16,832 nt of DNA from RQOF01 sp964461135 (GTDB taxonomy: Bacteria > Calditrichota > Calditrichia > RBG-13-44-9), in NCBI GenBank assembly GCA_964461135.1, contig CAYWTB010000094.1:1-16832 (forward strand), in the 5' to 3' direction. Shown in pieces: positions 13,885 to 16,832 of the stretch; the stretch's first letter is position 1, and the number at the start of each line of letters is the position of its first letter. The notes below the pieces were generated by a model. It searched no databases and was not told where the DNA came from. It saw only the letters and a list, made by a program, of their open reading frames with translations. A program made the translations under genes and the position numbers.

Positions 13885-16053
13885 TTAAATCTTAAGGGAT
13901 AATTTTACCCGACCTCTTTCCAGATCCACCCCAATAACCTTTACTGAAACAACATCACCTACCGATACTATCTTATGGGGATCTCTGACGAATTTTTCTC
14001 CCATTTCGCTGACGTGAATGAGGCCGTCACGCTTGAGTCCGATGTCTACAAAGGCACCGAAATCCACCACGTTTCTCACCGTACCCTGCAGAACCATGCC
14101 TTCCCGCAGATCTTCCAGTTGCAGCACATCACTCCGCAATAACGGCTTTGGCGTTTCCTCCCGCGGATCTCGTCCCGGCTTTTCCAGGCTGGTCAGAATG
14201 TCTTCAAGAGTGGGCTCACCCACTCCGATTTCACTCGCCAGGTTTTGGAGGTTGTCACCCATCTGCCCAACGTGTGATCTGACGGTTTTCCAGTCCGCCG
14301 GCCGGTCACTGAGCCTGAATGTTTCCAGGAGCTTGCGGGTGGCATCATAGGATTCAGGATGGATAGAGGTATTATCCAGAGGATTTTCTCCGTCGGGAAT
14401 ACGTAAGAATCCGGCTGACTGCTGAAATGCGATTTCTCCCAATCCCGCTACCTGAATCAATTCCGCCCGTTGCTGAAATTTGCCATGATCATCCCGGTGT
14501 TTCACAATGTTTGCCGCCGTACGGCTGCTCAGGCCGGAAATATATTGCAATAAGCTGATTGACGCGGTATTGAGATCGACTCCCACCAGGTTTACAGCAC
14601 TCTCCACAACGATGTTAAGAGCCTCGCCTAATTTCTTCTGATTGACATCATGCTGGTAGAGACCCACGCCAATACTTTTGGGATCAATTTTAACCAGTTC
14701 GGCCAGGGGGTCCATGAGCCTTCTGGCAATTGAGATATTTCCGCGCATGCTTGCATCCAGTTCCGGAAATTCCTTCTGGGCAATTTTGGAGGCGGAGTAC
14801 ACCGAGGCACCGGCCTCACTAACGATGGTATAGTGAACAACTTTTCCAGTGGATTCTTTAATTTCACGAATGAGGTCCGCCGTCATCACTTCTGTTTCCC
14901 GCGATGCGGTGCCGTTGCCGATAGCGATTACCTCCACCTTATAATGGTCGATCAGCCGCCTGAGCACGGTTTTTGCCTGAAAGACATCATTCTGGGGAGG
15001 ATGGGGGAAAATGGTATCTCCTTCCAGATATTTTCCGGTTTCATCAATCACCGCCACCTTGCATCCGGTGCGGAAACCGGGATCGATGCCCATAATAATC
15101 TTTCCCTTGAGAGGGGGCTGAAGGAGCAGGTTTCGCAGGTTGGTGCCAAAGACTTTGATGGCATGGTCATCGGCCTTTTCTGTCAATTCATTGCGCAACT
15201 CCCGTTCGATGCTGGGTGAAATCAGCCGTTTGTATCCGTCTGCAACCGTAGTGTCAATCATGGATTTGAATATTGAACGATTATTCCGGATGTACTTTCT
15301 GCGGATGGCATCCAGCACCTGTTGTTCATCAACATCTATGCGGACTTTCAGAAAATCTTCCCTTTCCCCACGGTTTATGGCCAGGATCCGGTGAGGAACC
15401 AGCCGTTTCAGGGGCTCACGGAAATCATAATATAATTCATATTCCGATTGTTTCTCTTCATCCCTTACGCTGCTTACCAGTTCACCTTTTCTGCGGGTGA
15501 GTTCCCGCACGGTTTTACGTATTTCGGCATCATCCGAGATAATTTCCGCTATTATATCCTGAGCACCGGCAAGTGCTTCCTCAACAGAATTCACATCTTT
15601 TTCCGGATTCACAAAAGGCTTTGCATACTCCTCCGGATCTCCCGTTTCGGCCTCCTGTGATAGAATGATGTCCGCCAGTGGCTCCAGTCCCTTCTCACGT
15701 GCCACGGTTGCCCGGGTTCTTTTTTTAGGACGGTAGGGCAGATAGAGATCCTCAATTTCCTGCAGCTTTAATGAGTTTTTGATTTTGGATGCCAGTTCCG
15801 GTGTGAGCTTTCCCTGCTCCCCGATAGAGGTCAGAATGGTATCCTTGCGTTCCTGCAGGGCCCGCAGGTAGCGAATCCTATCTTCTATCTGGCGGATATA
15901 ATCCTCGTCCAGTTTGCCGGTTGCTTCTTTCCGGTAACGCGCGATGAACGGCACGGTATTCCCGCCATCCAGAAGCTCAACCGTGTTGGCAACCTGGAAT
16001 GCCTTAAGGTTCAATTCCTGTTCGATAATTTGGTAAAAATCTTTCTCGGTCAT
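13885..16053 (-). CDS. tex: Tex-family S1 RNA-binding transcription accessory protein
   Basis: A 722-aa protein of full family length. It has the N-terminal Tex helical domain (about 1-200, including GNTVPFIARYRKEATG and DLYLPYRPKKRTRAT), a YqgF/RNase H-like domain (about 317-450, starting MGIDPGFRTGCK), a helix-hairpin-helix region (about 490-545, DLNTASISLLQYISGLS) and a C-terminal S1 domain (about 650-721, VDFGAFVDIGLKRDGLIHVSE). Tex binds nucleic acids in the cytoplasm and affects transcription; in Eukarya the related protein is Spt6. ATG 16053 has AGGTG 6 nt upstream. The probable lipoprotein gene starts the same transcript, with 38 bp between them. Nothing is missing or fused. Confidence 0.95.
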   Translation of the reverse strand: MTEKDFYQIIEQELNLKAFQVANTVELLDGGNTVPFIARYRKEATGKLDEDYIRQIEDRIRYLRALQERKDTILTSIGEQGKLTPELASKIKNSLKLQEIEDLYLPYRPKKRTRATVAREKGLEPLADIILSQEAETGDPEEYAKPFVNPEKDVNSVEEALAGAQDIIAEIISDDAEIRKTVRELTRRKGELVSSVRDEEKQSEYELYYDFREPLKRLVPHRILAINRGEREDFLKVRIDVDEQQVLDAIRRKYIRNNRSIFKSMIDTTVADGYKRLISPSIERELRNELTEKADDHAIKVFGTNLRNLLLQPPLKGKIIMGIDPGFRTGCKVAVIDETGKYLEGDTIFPHPPQNDVFQAKTVLRRLIDHYKVEVIAIGNGTASRETEVMTADLIREIKESTGKVVHYTIVSEAGASVYSASKIAQKEFPELDASMRGNISIARRLMDPLAELVKIDPKSIGVGLYQHDVNQKKLGEALNIVVESAVNLVGVDLNTASISLLQYISGLSSRTAANIVKHRDDHGKFQQRAELIQVAGLGEIAFQQSAGFLRIPDGENPLDNTSIHPESYDATRKLLETFRLSDRPADWKTVRSHVGQMGDNLQNLASEIGVGEPTLEDILTSLEKPGRDPREETPKPLLRSDVLQLEDLREGMVLQGTVRNVVDFGAFVDIGLKRDGLIHVSEMGEKFVRDPHKIVSVGDVVSVKVIGVDLERGRVKLSLKI

Positions 16054-16091
16054 ATAACACCTGTGATCTGTCCTGTATATTTTGCCTTTAA

Positions 16092-16577
16092 CTAATCGGT
16101 CCGATGAATCAGTTGTTTCCCGGCTCCAAGAAGGTATGTATTTCCTTTCTTATCACGAAGTTGTACCACTACTTCTACATTGATACCGGGTCCCCATTTG
16201 GGGCCGCCACCGCTGGTTTTCTCCAGCCTGGTAAGAGGCCGGCCTGCCGTATATTCGCCTGTTTTTTCCAGTAGGCCCACCCAGTTTTCGCTTCCAGTGA
16301 TAATCCAGATTTTATCGGCATCAATGCCGGCCGGCAAATATTCCGAATTTACCGGTAGTACGGTTATAACTGCCCGCAACGGTTGGCCATCGGGCGGAGA
16401 TACCGGCATAAAATCCCGCCAGAGATAGGTTTCCAGAATAACAGCAATTCCGTCTATAGTCACCGTGTCCGGAGCGGACATCAATGCATTGGCTGTGGAA
16501 TCAGCGGAACGGAGATGTTTTCTGCAGCAAGCACCTGCCAGACAAACCAGTAGAAACAGAATAATCCACCATCGCAT
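16092..16577 (-). CDS. Probable lipoprotein, 161 aa, unknown function
   Basis: The N-terminus MRWWIILFLLVCLAGACC has a short basic start, a hydrophobic core and an LAGAC sequence that could be a lipobox with C17 acylated. The -3 residue would then be Ala, less usual than Leu. The mature part looks beta-rich. One stretch, ITVLPVNSEYLPAGIDADKIWIITG split across about 71-95, is followed by a Gly/Pro-rich turn (SGGGPKWGPG, 123-132) and a strand ending in GAGKQLIHRTD. It may be a small immunoglobulin-like envelope domain, but I do not recognise the family. GGAG 7 nt before ATG 16577 supports the start. It precedes tex on the same strand. Confidence 0.78.
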   Translation of the reverse strand: MRWWIILFLLVCLAGACCRKHLRSADSTANALMSAPDTVTIDGIAVILETYLWRDFMPVSPPDGQPLRAVITVLPVNSEYLPAGIDADKIWIITGSENWVGLLEKTGEYTAGRPLTRLEKTSGGGPKWGPGINVEVVVQLRDKKGNTYLLGAGKQLIHRTD

Positions 16578-16644
16578 GGTTTAACTCCGCTTTTATTGAA
16601 AAGAAATGTATTTCAAAAAATGGCAAAATAAAAGTCTAAAAGTA

Positions 16645-16662
16645 TCCGGGTAATTCCGGGTA
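16645..16662. repeat. Direct repeat TCCGGGTA upstream of the lipoprotein gene
   Basis: TCCGGGTA occurs at 16645-16652 and 16655-16662, one helical turn apart, about 70-85 bp upstream of the - strand lipoprotein start. The spacing would suit a tandem operator, but nothing else supports it. Confidence 0.3.
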
Positions 16663-16699
16663 CTGTCAGAAATTCCTGGCCTGAATAATTAATCAATAC

Positions 16700-16832
16700 T
16701 TAAACAGAGTTCACGGAGATACATAACATGAATAATTCACCACTGATTACACAGATTGCACAGAAATAATTAATAAACAATGTATCAAAAAATATTTAAC
16801 CTGAAAAATTTATGGCCACTGAGGCACAGAGC
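16700..16832. repeat. Degenerate CACAGA / CACTGAGG repeat tract, cut by the window edge
   Basis: Related short units recur: CAGAGTTCACGGAGA (16705-16719), CCACTGATTACACAGATTG from 16740 followed by CACAGA (16760-16765), and CCACTGAGGCACAGAGC (16816-16832). This wording belongs to a degenerate repeat that I recall as scattered between genes in many environmental bacteria. No ORF is seen. The tract continues past the end of the window. Confidence 0.5.

Noticed and set aside
45..16790. 12-bp identity AATGTATCAAAA at 45-56 and 16779-16790
   Set aside because: In a window this long several 12-bp matches are expected by chance, more so in AT-rich DNA.

Overview
The window is ordinary chromosomal DNA from a bacterium: thirteen supported protein genes plus one uncertain hypothetical, moderate GC in the genes and AT-rich spacers. 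The best lineage clue is a PorV/PorQ-type outer-membrane beta-barrel protein. Together with a nicking-type MutL and a small FDYTPR-type membrane protein, it suggests a Gram-negative member of the Fibrobacterota-Chlorobi-Bacteroidota (FCB) group, perhaps a lineage near Marinimicrobia, Calditrichota or KSB1. No rRNA, tRNA, CRISPR array, transposase or phage gene was seen, and the phylum call is an inference.

Layout. Positions 1-700 carry no gene but hold two different palindromic repeats: a 133-bp nested inverted repeat (21-153) and a 129-bp repeat of the GTCATTCCGA...TCGAAATGAC type (281-409). From 701 to 8440 everything reads on the + strand: an unknown 148-aa protein, a glyoxalase II-like metallo-beta-lactamase hydrolase, XerD, a 69-aa single-pass membrane protein, a three-domain cyclic-nucleotide/PATAN/receiver protein with a small helical partner gene, then mutL, miaA and a YegS/DAGK-type lipid kinase. 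A nucleosidase of the MTAN/futalosine-hydrolase superfamily (8458-9135) faces them. dut (9501-9968) reads on the + strand. From 9977 to 16577 all genes read on the - strand; in transcription order these are a probable lipoprotein, tex, a Tat-type N-acetylmuramoyl-L-alanine amidase, murI and the PorV/PorQ-like protein. The right edge (about 16700-16832) contains degenerate CACAGA/CACTGAGG repeats.

Gene themes. XerD, MutL and Dut serve chromosome resolution, mismatch repair and nucleotide-pool hygiene. MiaA modifies tRNA. The amidase, MurI and the barrel protein serve the envelope. The cyclic-nucleotide/PATAN/receiver protein is a signalling hub whose receiver domain has lost key residues.

I found no convincing complete undescribed system. 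The items most worth a second look are the degenerate-receiver protein with its small neighbour (3030-4520), the nested palindromic element at 21-153, and the clustering of three unrelated repeat families in the gene-free ends of the window.
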